DNA of 64,000 bases, from assembly GCA_027574665.1 (NCBI GenBank), contig CM050690.1, positions 38,540,665 to 38,604,664 on the forward strand. The letters run 5' to 3'. This DNA comes from Rhynochetos jubatus. Lineage: Eukaryota; Chordata; Aves; Eurypygiformes; Rhynochetidae. The notes beneath the pieces were generated by a model. The model made no database searches. It saw nothing but the letters and a program-made list of their open reading frames with translations, and was not told the origin of the DNA. Positions 12,138 through 25,300 of the stretch are shown here, one piece after another (the stretch's first letter is position 1; each line of letters begins with the position of its first letter). A program made the position numbers and the translations under genes.

Positions 12138-12404
12138 GTGAGCGGGCCAGCGTGCAGGGAGATGGGTTTATCTGTAGCCATCTCACCCGCCCCCGCTAAA
12201 ACGCGCACTGAAGCCATAAACGGGAGTCAGTTATGCCTCATAGTTTGTTTTGTGGCTTGTAGAATAGTTAATGCTACAAGTAAATCTTCCTGTGCCTGGA
12301 TTCTGTGTGTCTTAGCCAGTAACCATATCGCACGCGTTATACTGGCCAACGACCAGCTGATACTTTCTTTCACGTGATTATTTCCAGGGTCTATGGTTTT
12401 GGGC

Positions 12405-12475
12405 TGGTGAGGGGTTTTGTGGGTTGTTTTTTTGGTCTCGTTGGTTGGTTGGTTGGGTTTGGGTTGTTCCTTTTT
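12405..12475. repeat. T/G-rich low-complexity (TTGG)n tract
   Basis: It contains TTGGTTGGTTGGTTGGG and other T/G stretches about 270 nt after exon A2. Confidence 0.7.
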
Positions 12476-14378
12476 TAATAAATCACAAAGGTTGTGCAGT
12501 TAGTTGATCTGGGTAACTATCCTGCTCTTACACCACCCTACTTGTTCTATCTTCATCATCTCCTGTACTTGCCTGTTTTATCTCTTCTGAATCCATCTTG
12601 TTAGCTCTTTGGCACTGATCACCTTGTATTTGACACTTCTGTTGCTGCAATACACTTTGTAAGTAGGTGTAATCGTTTGCTGATGCTTTGGGTTAGGGAA
12701 ACTTAAATACCCATGCCAGTGTGCTGGTGGCCTGCCTTGCAGTGGTCTCTTGAAAATGAGGTTTAAATATATTGACCTGAGATGGATGGAAAGCCCGACT
12801 CTGCACGTGTGAGCTGTAGCAGTTACGGAGCGTGCGTTTACAGATGTACACTTTAGACACATGCTTTATGTGGCTCTTGCTTAAATACTTCATTTGAACA
12901 AAACCACAGTGGGTATGGGATGGTTCCTGAAGTAAGAGACCTTGCAGCATATTGCAGCAGCTGCTGCTCCCGCTTGTCTCAAATAGCAGCGGTTTTTGGA
13001 CCTGCTTTTATCAATATTGGTGAAATCCTTGCCCTTTTGAACTTAATGACGACACTTCTGTTGGCTTGATTTGATCCAAGATTTTGCCCCTTACTATACT
13101 TCTCAGTTTATACCACAGACTGTCTCTTTTCTGTGGAGAAAATGAATGTTTGGGGAAATAAAGCAAGGGTTGTTGGGTCTTTACTGAGTGTATGGGGTTT
13201 CTTCAAACTGTCTTCAGGTCTGCCTTTCATGTAAAGAAATAGAAATTAAATGGTTTGGATGCAGCTTCTTTTTGTTTCACAGCTGTGAGTCCATGCAGTG
13301 TGGAGGTAGGCTGTGTTGGCTACGAATTCAGCGTCAGCTCCTCTGTCATCAAAAAGGGAGCACTGGCTGACCTTTTCTCCTGCCTGTTGTTTGAGACTCT
13401 GAGAAAGCTCATGTTTCTTAAGCGTACTGAACTTCAGTAGGGAGAAATTGTCACCGTGGCTCCTGCAATGGATATATTCTTTATATGAGGGTTATTAAAG
13501 ACCACAATTCTGTTTCTTTTATAAAGACAACAGTTTGTTCAGTATTTTGTAGAAAAAGACAGAAAAATTATCTGGAGAGAAACTACAGCTATGATTTTGA
13601 GTTTCCTTTTTGTTTTTCTTAATGAAGCTATACAAACAATACAAAATTTGTGACTACAGTTTCAGGAATTTTGTTTTTCACAGCTTGGGATTATTAGAAA
13701 TATAAAACAAACAACTATTCAACTGAGACTGGGAACAGAAAGTGGGAAGTTGCGGTATTTTCTTGGGAAGCTGATGTCATTGATTACTGCAGGAATCTCT
13801 TTTTTGAATGACCTGAAATGTATATGGTTTATGGGCCAAATAGTGTAGTGGAATTCATGGCTGTGTTAAAGTGGCAAACGTACTTAAAATCACTGTATTA
13901 TAAAGCCATGTTTCTTACCGTGAAAATGAAGAACTTGCCAAAAATTTTGCGTTACTCGTGCTGATATGACAGACATGTACAGCAAATAGCAGCCTTAAGG
14001 TAGAGTTATGTTCCTGAATGCATCCTAGCTGCAATGTATAGTGGAGACTGTTACATGCATGCAATTACTCTTGATGCTATGTAAGAATAAATCATCTAAC
14101 TTACTAAACTGCAGGGGAGATGCTTTCATGAACCCTCCAGGCACTTCTATACTGTAAATTAAAAAATACGATAAGGATGAAAATGATCCTTCAAGGTCTA
14201 CAGTGGTAGGAGTAGTCTGATGATTGTCAGCAGCTTTCCGGGTGTTGGTGTGTTGTGTCCTGTTAAATAATCAGACAGCAATATCTTCTTGCATATTCTG
14301 CTGCTGGAATCTCTGGGTCTGATTAACATTACTGCATTAGTGTTTTGCAACTGAATTTTGGATAAATGGTTCTTGTTA

Positions 14379-14421
14379 AAAAAAAAAACAAACAACAACA
14401 ACAAAAAAGAAAACCAAAACA
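14379..14421. repeat. A-rich / (AAC)n simple sequence
   Basis: A run of A followed by AACAACAACAACAAAAAAG and similar. Confidence 0.8.
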
Positions 14422-17400
14422 CAAGGTCAGGAAAGAAAAATCATGCAAAAAACCAGATGTGATCTAATGACTTCCTTTTTATAGCTACAAGAAACGATAC
14501 ACTTATCCATCATTTATTTATTTATTAATAATGTATGTGCTTAGCCTGCCGTGTCTTGCCCTTGCACATGCGTGCCCTCGCACCCCTTACGATTCTCAGT
14601 CAGTATGAGATTTGCAGAGAGAATGCAGGGTGTCCAACTACACTGTCATTCCAGGCTCCACAAACAAAGCTGAGAGAGGCAAATTGTTGGTCTTTGACCG
14701 AACTGAGCAGCTTGCTGCTGGGGTCAGCGCTTGGCACCGATTGCTCTTCTTTCTGTGTTCCAGCACTGCAAAACGCTGGATCATGTGGATTTCTTCTAGT
14801 GGCCAGGGCTGAGGATTCTTCCGTCGGTGTTTCAAAGGGGTTTTGGAGAGTTGCAGAACAGGATGAAAAATAAGTTACTTTTTTGGATACCTTGTTTTCC
14901 TAAGTAATTGTTGTTCAGAAATAAAAAGTGATCAATGGTTTTGGTTATCATGTTTGTAGAGTCAAGTTGATACGTTTTTAAAGGAACTGAAGTGACAGTA
15001 GCATAGCTGATTGGTAGCACACCCTTAGGTGATGCCATCACCACTCCTGTTTCTGTGTAAAATTGTGCTTGCATTGTGTTGTCTGTGGACTACAGAATGG
15101 TTGTGCTTTGGATGTAAAGTTTTATTTTACAGCACTTAAAACTTCCTGCAAGTCTTGTGATCTAGTGTGAAAGTAGAGGTGTTGTTCATGACCCAGTACT
15201 TTGGCAGGAACTCCTCTTCAGTTGCTGACAGAGTCGTCAAATACTTGTATGGGCTTTACTTCGGTAGGTATGATCTGTTATGCTAGGCCAGGTTGCAAAA
15301 ACCCTGGGTCAGGCTTGTAAAGACGCAGTGTTGATTGCAGATGGATGCCTACTGACATTTCCAATAGCTGCTATGTGGTCGGTTCCCCTTGGGCAATTAC
15401 ACTTCCCTAGCTATTTGTGGTCCGTGGTGTCCAGTGCACTTAAAAGGTTTAAGGATAGGTTAAGACGGGGAAGAAGGTGGGGAGATCTTCTTTTCATGTG
15501 TCTCAGGCACACTTGTCAAGCTACTGGAGAAGTGTGAAAAGCCCTGTACCAGAGTACTGTTGGGACATCAGTCTTTGCTGTCTCTTTGGTGTATGTGAAA
15601 TACTTGTAATCTAGTCTGACAAATGGGAATGCCTTAAGTATGTTTTGTCATTTTCCATGAGGCTTATCTTTTGACAGGTTATTACGATGCCTTCTTAATT
15701 TTAACGTTGCTAGGGTGTTAAATGACAGACTTTGATTCATTAAATTTCAACCATTAATTTCTCTGCCAGTTGTAATAATTTGACTTAATTTTCCATTCTT
15801 TCCAAGCTTTCTTTTCCAGCTTTACCTTGTAGTAGTATGTTCCTAATGTCTTCTGCAGCCAGAAGGATGGACTGAAACTCTTGGATCACAATTATGGGAA
15901 AAGAGATTAAGTTTTTCTGACCTTTTTGCAAAGCTTGTTTGTCTGCAGGCAGGGAAGAACAGCTTTTTCTTCCAGATGGGAAAAAAGCAGAACACTTAAT
16001 CATGGTTTGCTTCTGCTTTGTGTGTCAGAAGGTCCTTGAAGTGTATATTGCTCTTTTATGTGGCTCAGACCACAAGAAGGAAACTTTCTGTTCTGAATCC
16101 CAGTTGAGCGTGAGGTTTTAGTTGCTACCGAAGTGAGCTGTGCTCTGGGTGGTAAGTTAATGGAAGCATTTCTAAGCTTTAATGATTCTGAGACACTTAA
16201 TTTACTTTTAGCCACATATGCAAAAGGATTCTCTTGTTTTCTTTCCACGGTTCCTTTCAAAGCATCATGAGGTTTGTGAAAGTGACTAGGAGTTGCAAAA
16301 GGAGGAATAAAATTTGTTCTGTCACTCGATGATCTTGTTCTGGTCAGCTTATCCTTGGTGTACTACAGTTTGCAGTTCAGTGGAAGTGGCACTGTTTCAT
16401 GGGGCTGTGTCCATCTGGTTACACTGAATGGTTGGAGCGAAGCCTGAAGTTACTTATGCTGACATAACGTCCATGTGAAGTGTTGCCTTGGTAGAAAGAA
16501 TGCATCAAGGGTTCTAGTTTCAAATTGTTCTGCTGGCATCTTTTCAAGTGAAGGAAGAACAGCTGCAGATAAACCTGGCACTTTGGGAATGAATCAGCCA
16601 AGTGAAAGTTACTGTCTTGATACTAAAGAAAAGGAATAAATTCTACATACACTGGGGGGTTGTTAGAGGTGTTTTTTTATAACAACATGTTTGGATGTTT
16701 GCAAAGTCAGGTGGTAGTACATAACTGCATGGTATACTTCAGCTTCACATCCAACCTTGCAGAAGGATTCAGGAGGAGGAATGGAAAATAATTTCACTGT
16801 TCTCATCTGCCCTTCTGTTGTTTTCTTACTTCAAGGTGGTTTATCAGTGTCATCAGGTACGTGGTGAGTTTCAGTGTAACACGACTTTATATTGGATGAT
16901 AGGGTTTCTTTCTTTGCTTGTTTCCTCGTCTTCCAGATGTACTGGGGGGAGTACCAGTATGCCTTATGCACCCAAATCCTTCAAATGCATTCACCAGATT
17001 TACATTTGCATCCATACATCCCACTGTATTGATGACAGAAATAGTACTGAACTCCCTCTTACAACAGATTCTGCTCTCGTTTCAGTTATGTGCAAGATAC
17101 GTTAAAGTTTAGGGGTGAACTTCAGCAATGCTTTCTGGCATGACTGAGTAGGCTGTTGAGAGATCTTGAGGGGGAGAGGTGAATTGCCTAAGACTTGAGG
17201 GCAGGAGTTACGGTGTCAGAAGGAAACGAATGTGAAGAGGGTATGACTAGTGTGCCTAGAAAACAGCTGTAAAATCCTTAGTATCTGAAAAGCAGGAATG
17301 TGCTTTAAAAACAAGGACAGCAGAGCAGTCCATAATTTCAGTGTGCTGACTAGTGAAACTGGTATCTGTGTAAGAGCTGGCTAATAAATCAAGCTGTTTG

Positions 17401-20400
17401 TTGTGGCACATGTCTGAATGATGCTGAACATATGACTTCAAGCTCAAGACTGCTTTATTTTAAAGAAATTTGATGTTTTTTGAGTTGTCAATTTTTAACC
17501 ATTTTTTTAACAGAAATGTGAATTAGGTTTTTTGATCTACTTTGTGGGTCAGTGACCTTCTGTTGACATTTTATGTTTTGTGATGTTTGTGATACGGAAT
17601 TGATAGTTGTATGAAATGCATTGTATTGTGTGAATTTTATGGGGTTGTAGGCTTAGATATGTTATACAGAACCGTATTGAGGTTTGTTTCCACCAGCCAA
17701 GAAAAGAAAGCTAATGTGACAATATGTAATCTTTCTGCCACAGGAATACTCAGACAAAAGGAAAATGCTTCCAAGAATACAGCCTATCATGCTTCTATTA
17801 ATAGAGTTAGAACAAAGGATACTAGAAACCTTAATAGGGAAAGAAAATCTAGTTTGTTTTGAGACTAAGCTCAGAAACTAACAATTGTACCATTGTTTGA
17901 ACTGTCTTGCATTATTACTGGACGATTAAACATAAATGCTGACCTGATTGGATTGTATCCCAGCAATGAAATGGCCTTTTAAAAATCAGTTGCATGAAGC
18001 AAGCAGTATACAGGTACCCAGCTTGTTTTTCTCAGATTTGGGAGCTGTAGTTGGTGAACAACAAAGTTTATGCAATCACAGGGTCTGTAAAGACCGTGGA
18101 ATGGCAGAAATGCAGTTTCTCACCAGTAGTTGCTTGATGCTAGAGTTGGTCACTTCTGCTGCTTGTTTTGCTGGTTGAGTGTGGGTGCAGGAAGCCGAGG
18201 CATTCAAAACCAGTCGTACTAGAAGGTGCATCACCGAAGTTGAATAAAATTGTGGTGAGTGCTTTGGACCATGTAATGCATATGGTGCTTTGTTTTTTCC
18301 TTTCAGGTTTTTATTTTAAGATGCTACAAGAGTAAAAGCTATGCTTTGGCTTCAAGGAATAATTGACTCTGAAGTGAGACACTTAAGAAGTGGTGGCCAC
18401 TTTTTTTTCAGTAGTTCATCTAGCATAATGAAATTGATTATGCACACCTAAGGAGTTTAATTTACCTCCTCATCAAATGCAAATACTACAGAGGCATCGG
18501 AACATTTTTTCATGATGCCAAGCAAAATGTGGGTCTCTTGAACTTTGCTTATGCATGAACTGCTCAAGCACTTTGATTCTCAAACTTACTTTTCATGGGC
18601 TTCTTCAGGAACAGAGGGTACAGGAAGAGTGTGACTGGAAAGAATTGTATTAGGTTGTACGCTTAAAGTGAAAGGAGGTGGATAAGTCAGAGAGAGCCTT
18701 TAAAGCGGCTGTTGTTTAGGTAAACCAGAAGTTGAGTGCCCCTTCAGCAGCATTACCTGCTTGTAGTGTATACAAAAAAACCTTGCCAGCATGTGGGTGT
18801 GTGCGACCAGGGGAAAGTCTAGGAAAACCTTTTGGAAAATGAAACAGCAACTAAACGCTCTTCACTTTCCAGCGCGTATATATGTGTGCTTCCTACACAG
18901 TATAATTGGTCTGTCAGCCTTTTACCTGGGTTGATTCTGATATTCAACTGAAATGGCTGGGCTTCCAGGTTTTTATCTCCTGAAGCCTTGCTGTGTTCTT
19001 AAAAAAGGGGTGGTGGGGAAATCCACTTTATTGCAAGATGGGGCACGTGCTGTATCCCAAGAGGTGAGGTTTGCTCTTTTCTTTAGAACCCTTTCAGCAC
19101 CTACGGGTGAGTAAATTAGCGTTTCCAGGCTCCTTAGCTGGACTGGTGCTGGCACGTCCCAGAACACTTGGGGAAAAAGAGCAGCTTCTGGCTTTCCTCT
19201 GAGAAGCAGCAGCTGAAAAAGAAGCAAACTGTGATGAAAAAATTTTAGTTCCCAGAGTATTATGTCTTAGGAGGCAGAGATTGTTTTCTAAAACCTTTTT
19301 TTTGGGGGGAAAATGGGATGGTTGCTTGTCAAAAATGGCAATTTCATACCTAATTTGAAGCTGTTCCCTCACAAATTTTGAACAATCGGTTGCTTCTTGT
19401 TTGGGAAAGCACTGGGACAATTGCATCAAAATTTCACCAGGTTAATGGCAGAACTGTTGCTGGGCAGGAGAGTGGAGGGAACTTGCTCCTGAAATAACAT
19501 CTAAGCAGTATTTTTTATGTTTTCAGTAGGTAAGACCTGTGTGTCTTGCAGCTGTGTTTTGGATACAATCGGTTTCTTTTTTCCTCTTCCCATCCTGAAT
19601 AGGCTTTTGTTTAGTTGGTAATGGGATATTGTACTGGGTTTGGGTGATGCATATGTATGCATCTAAGCTCAGCAGAATTCAGCTGTAACAAGTGTAAACT
19701 ATTCTGGCTCGGTCTTCCACCCCATCCCGGGAAAGTTTAGAAGTTTTGCATGTCTGTTTTTAATTTGTATAGTGCACGAAACTTGTAAATTGATGGGTTT
19801 CATGTTCTGGACTTGTTACACTCTGTTGGGTAAATACAGCTTTTTGACCTTCTCACCACGTTGATTTCCGTGTCCTCTCTCCCCCAGTGGTGGCAAGTGA
19901 GGACCCGCTCCTGGCAGCATACCATCCGAGCAGTTGGGGCGGCTGTTTTTGCATTTATCCCCTTCCAATGGTTAAGAGAGGGGAAGGGCGGGTGTTAAAA
20001 AGATGGTTCTTCAATGAGCATCCTAGTTTTACAAAGGCACCAGGCAGTCATAGGATGGTTTAGGTCGTAAGTAATACCTGGGTACTGAACTGACATGATG
20101 AGCGGTTCTTACTTGCAGAGGTTACAACTACTGTGAAATGCAAGTGAATGAATTTTAGGAAATTCCAGTGTGTGTTGCTTGGCGTTTCTGGTGTAATGAG
20201 GAGTTGTGCCTTCATGTCAGCAGAATCAGGACCTTAAAGGACTTCATGGTACTTCTTGGAAGTGTGATCTTCTTACCTTCAGGTTAAAAGAAGCCTGGAA
20301 GAAAGAAAAAGCTTCACACCAAACATGCAACTACAATTCTCCCTTTTATTGTTAGTGCTAAAATGTAGCATTTCTCATTGTAGGTGCAGCTGTGATGTAG

Positions 20401-20624
20401 CATTGGTTCAAAATCTCCTTGAAAACTTTTCAGCTCCCCATTTCCACCCTGTCTTGGTGTGACTGACGAGTAATACGCGTGATTTATCTTTGGAGTACCA
20501 GATGTTTCTCTCTTTTCCAGAACATAAATGTGCTTGGGGAATATGCTTATTTCCTTAGTATAAACAGTGTGATTAATTCTTGAAATAATTGTGGTGGAAA
20601 GGCACTTAAAGTTATTAAAACTAG

Positions 20625-20697
20625 AATAAAAAAAAAAAAAAAGCCCACACACAAAAAACAAACCAAAACCAAAAAACCACAACCAACCAACCAACAG
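20625..20697. repeat. A-rich / CAAA-CCAA simple sequence
   Basis: A run of 17 A is followed by CA-, AAAACC- and AACC-type repeats ending CCAACCAACCAACAG. It could be a decayed poly(A) tail or slippage-grown low-complexity DNA. Confidence 0.8.
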
Positions 20698-20769
20698 AAC
20701 AGCCCGTTTGACTGATGATAGGATATGTGTTTAAGGTTAAAGAAACAAAACGAACACCTCGTTCTAACG

Positions 20770-20950
20770 TCACATGCCCTGCGGGGCAGGGCTCTGCGAG
20801 GGTGGGGGCGCGCCTCAGCCGCGGGGTCACGGCACCACCTAGCGTCCCCCGCCTGAGCTGTGCCTCGGGCGCCCCCCGGCCCGCCCTCCGGTGGGCCGGC
20901 CCGCGCGGGTTGTCCGCATGCTGTCCGAAACTCGGTGCGTTCCCTCTGGA
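20770..20950. promoter_or_regulatory. Small isolated CpG-rich patch, possible alternative promoter or regulatory element
   Basis: About 180 nt rich in CG dinucleotides (GCGCGCC, CCGCGGGG, GGCCCGCGCGGG) sit in AT-rich DNA between the exon A2 and exon B1 regions. It follows directly after an A/CA-rich simple repeat. I see no convincing coding exon in it. Confidence 0.4.
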
Positions 20951-21469
20951 ATGTGAGGCTTCCTGCTTTTTCTGCCCCTCTGCTCCAACCTTCGAAGGGT
21001 CCTGGGAATCCAGGAGGGGATGGACGTGCAGGTCCCGGTGCCCTTTAGCCTGTTCTGTACGCAGAATGAGGGGGGAAAAGAAGCACGCGCGTTCATCTGT
21101 GCTGCAGGGAGCAGATACATTTGGGGTGTGTGTATATGCATATAAAAATACATTGTAATTAATAGATATTAATACATCAGATTATATCCTAGTATTACAT
21201 TATCACTTTAATGCATTAATAGACGTTTCTTCTCGAATATGGGCAAACAGACAAAACCAACCTGCTAATGGCTATCAGGGTGTGCTAGGGTAAAATATAC
21301 GCATGAGGGTGGTAATCCGTTGTTTTGTCAAAGACGGATTAAAAAACAGGAGATACATATATTTTCTCATAGTCTTAACTACCCCTAAAGCCACTCAGGA
21401 ACTTTCATTTTCCTGTTTTTTCCATTAAAAGTTTTTTTCTGCGCTGCTCTTATTTCCCTGCTCCCGGCT

Positions 21470-22390
21470 GGATGGTCAGACCCAAGTTGTGGTGGAGTTC
21501 AATCGAGTTGGCGTCGGTCACGAGTGGTGTCCTCCAGGGCTCTGTATTGGCGCCAGTTATGTTTAGTGTCTTTATCAATGGCTTGGACAAAGGGATCGAG
21601 TGCACCCTCAGTAGTTTGCAGAAGTCACCAAGCTGGGCAGGAGTATTGATCTGCTTGAGATTAGGAGGGGTCAGTGAGGTTCAACAAGGCCAAGTGCAGG
21701 GTCCTGCACTGGCCCACGACAACCCCCTGCAACGCTACAGGCTTGTGGACGAGTGGCTGGAAAGCAGCCCGTCACAAAAGGACCTGGGAGTGTTGGTCAG
21801 CAGTCAGCTGACTATGAGCCAGCAGTGTGCCCAGGTGGCCAAGAAGGCCGATAGCACCCTGGCCTGCTGCGCCTCAAATCCTGTGCTCAGTGTTGGGCCC
21901 CTCACTGCAAGAAAGACACTGAGGTGCTGGAGCGTGTCCAGAGAAGGGAACGGAGCTGGGGAAGGGTCTGGAGCACAAGTGCTGTGAGGAGCGGCTGAGG
22001 GAGCTGGGGTTGGTTTAGCCTGGAGAAGAGGAGACTCACTGGAGACCTTATTGCTCTCTACAACAACCTGAAAGGAGGTTGTAGCAAGGTGTGTGTTGGT
22101 CTCTTTTCCCAAATAAGAAGCAATAAGACAAGAGGAAATGGCCTCATTTTGCACCAGAAGAGGTTTAGACTGGATATTACAAAAAATTTCTTCACTGAAA
22201 GAGTTACCAAGCACTGGAACGGGCTGCCCAGGGAAGTGGTTGAGTGACCATCTCTGGTGGTATTTGAAAGATGTACAGATGTGGTGCTCAGGGACATGGT
22301 TTAGTGGTGGACTTGGCAGTGTTAGGTTGATGGTTGAACTTGATGAACTTAAAGGTCTTTTCCAACCTGAATGATTCTGTGATTATATAT
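21470..22390 (+). mobile_element. CR1 LINE, sense orientation, 5'-truncated with internal deletion
   Basis: It encodes SVTSGVLQGSVLAPVMF (RT) and INGLDKGIECTLS, then loses the catalytic FADD segment and continues [43 protein letters not shown] sequence and the CR1 3' end GATTCTGTGATT near 22373. Its middle closely resembles the copy at 59870-60445, so both belong to one subfamily. Confidence 0.92.
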
Positions 22391-25300
22391 GTGGTTTGTC
22401 CTTTTAATAAAATTTAGTTTTCCTACAGTGGTGCATCCTTGAAAGTGAAGCTTCATCTGATGACTGAGTTGATCATCAGTGAAGAGTTCTAACACTCCTT
22501 CTGCTTCGTTTCCTGGTATTCACCTGTTCCTTGGCAAGCCACCGTAGCTCACAGAAATGGCAAGAGAGTAATCCAGTGGGAAAAGGTGAACAGCTTTTTG
22601 ATGCTTTAGGAAGCTGGTTTGGTTTACTTTGAAGAGCCAAACAGCAGAACTCATGGAGTGAGTCAAGGGGCCACATGTAAATGAGCAAGAGGCTGGAAAT
22701 TGTTATGGTCAAAAGGATGTTGTTGTTTAGTTTGCATCTTCTGAAACCATAACCAGCCTGAGGTAGATGCTTGTTTGGGAAGAGAAACCTGCAGTACCAA
22801 AGATGAAAAGGAGTGTTGGTCTTCTATGAACCTTAAAAAGGTGCTCATTTCTAGAGGCAGTGGAACCTTAATGAGTCTGAGAAGAAGAAAGCATCTAGAA
22901 AGCAAGCAAGCAAGCAAACAACAAAAAAATCCACCATGGATTTTTATGGGCTATTTCTAAGGTGAATTGTAACTTGAACTCAATATGCCTTAAGAAAATC
23001 CTGATTCCCCCCTTTCTTCCTTTCAAAGTGCTTGTCCTGCTTTCTTGAAGTCTTCAGTGTAGTTGGTAAATGTTTGGCTCTAAATATGTAGGAAACAGTT
23101 TTCCTAGGCAGGAATTTACGGGCATGGGCAGATAAAAATTTCCCTGAAAAACAGTTGATTTTTTTTTTCCTCCAAAAGAGACTAATGTATGCATTATTCA
23201 GCTATTTATATGTACAGTCTCCCCAGTTTTATTTAGGTGTTTCTTTAATACAGAGTCGAAACAAATAAAACTTTTCAGAGATTATGCTCTTTACTCAGTA
23301 ATCCAGCAAAAGGATGCCTAATGCCACATTTTTTACTGGCTTCAGTGTCCAGGTTACTTGTTATTCCCTTTATTTTTTGGAATTGCAGAATAATATTTGC
23401 AAAACTCTAATCCCTTGACTCCATTTTGATGTGTTTATTCCTGTGTTTGGGCACATTTCTGCAAAAATTCTCTCAAATGGGGATGCTATTTCATCACTGT
23501 GAACCATTCCAAGAATGCTAGTGCAGGGACTGCTGTTACGGGCAGATTGTGTGATACCCTTCATTGCATTTAAGCACTGTTTGTCATTGACATGCTGTGA
23601 GCTGGATTAAGTGATATATTTTGAATTAAAAAGCACACAACTTGTCAAAGCTCCAGATTAGCGGAGATCTTCTGTGTGTATGCAACTCTTTTTCCATCTC
23701 CTTTGGCTTATTTTCGAAACGCTTTTTGTGCACTAGAAAATCTGGGGCGTCCTGCTGTGGATGTTAATTTGCAATGCAGATGAGACCTAGATGTGTTTGT
23801 CGATTTAATATTCTCAATAGTTGCGTGAACGGTGCTGTTGCCCTTCATCTCCTCAGTTCTGCAAAGGCCTGGGCTCTAGTTCAGTTTGCGGTCTGGAAGG
23901 CATTTGGAGTGTCATAGTGCAGAGAGAGGTAGATGTGAATGCAAGTTCTCCCACACTGCAGTTTTTCCCCATCTGTTAGCTGGCTAAAAATCCTACAGTG
24001 GGAGAAGGTTGACCCCCGTTTTCCTATTACAGGAGCTGGTTTGGTGTGAGACTTCCATTTGACAGAAACGGAGGAAATCTGCATGTTTGCTGCCTTGCAC
24101 AACACATTTCAAAGCATAGGCTACTTGACTTGGAGTCAAGAAGCCTGAATTATGCTCCTGGCTCTGCAGCTGACAGCTTTGACACTGGGTATTTTGTAAT
24201 CCCTTTTAAGAAGGGAGTAGTTTTGCTAACTGGAAGCAAAATTTGTAGTGAAAAAGTGCTGAGCGCAGTGTCGAGTAATGACTGTGGACATTGTTGTCAT
24301 GCTGGATTCAAACTGTTCCTGAAAGAAATAAAGCTGAAACGAACTTTCATTATTGTCTAGTAAACAGTTTTCATTTAATGGTTTTAAAAGTTCTCATGCA
24401 ACTTTAAGAAGTAAAGCTTGGTCTTTGAATGACTGGAACAGGCATGCTGTATTTATGTAGCATTTGCCAGTGCTGTTGTAGTTAGAATCTGCAAATTACA
24501 GCAAGTGAGTTGTGTGACTTCTAGGTGAAATAGGATAAAGAAAAGTTTTTGACATGGTCACTTATTTTTTAAAACAGTTCTGTTTGTGTTTCTGTGTAAT
24601 GATATTCAATTTATCAAGCCTGTGAAGAACAAATTATTAGAAACATTAGGCTCAGTCTATATTTTCTTTAAAGAGGTCTTTTTAGACAACCCTTATCTTG
24701 AGATTACTGCTTCTAAATGCATGTTGAAAAAAAATTTCTCGCACAAAGTCTGATAATACATGATAAATGTGCTTGTTACAAGCAAAATACCTTTGTTCTG
24801 TTAGCGAAGTATTTGTTCTTGTGAAGGAATTTGGGAGAAGCAAAGACTATATCTAACTGATAAAGCTACAGGGGAGGGAAGGGGAGGAAAGGATTGTCTG
24901 CACAGCTCATTTCTGCAAGAATTTTTTTTTCTCTTTCCAAAGTTGTCATCCCAGTGCAGAGGTATACTTATTTGTACAGTTTGTGACTTGTATTTTTGTA
25001 AACTGCCTTCATCGCGGTATTACAACCGTCTGGATGATAACAACCAACTTGATTTTACTTGAATGTGGTAGAACTGATGATCTGATGTGGAGCTGTCCCT
25101 TGTTTGTGCTTCTCCTTCATGACCCTAGGAGAGAAAAAAAATCCCACGGTAGTTTCTGCCTTGTGGAAGAGCCATTGCACATTAGTCCTAGTGAGTGTCT
25201 TTTGCAGACTGCTTTTTTATTGCTTCTCTTCCTTTAATCTGAGCCATTCATTGTTCTGGGAACCTGTTTCTTCAGAACAACCTGTTGCTCTTCTGGAGGT

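Larger units (their letters stand above)
11200..12200 (+). promoter_or_regulatory. TJP2: CpG-island promoter, probable main upstream TJP2 promoter
   Basis: About 1 kb of very GC- and CpG-rich sequence stands out from the AT-rich surroundings; it is densest at 11330-11760. An inverted CCAAT box (ATTGG) lies at 11251-11255 and several GGGCGG-type Sp1 boxes occur between 11400 and 11720. No TATA box is evident, which fits a CpG-island promoter. It contains two candidate coding exons (A1, A2) that join in frame to TJP2. Alternative: it could serve a neighbouring gene, possibly bidirectionally. The transcription start is not determined. Confidence 0.75.
12138..20624 (+). other. Probable long TJP2 5' intron (if exons A1/A2 are used)
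   Basis: AT-rich and single-copy in appearance apart from the simple repeats listed. No convincing coding exon was found. Confidence 0.5.
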
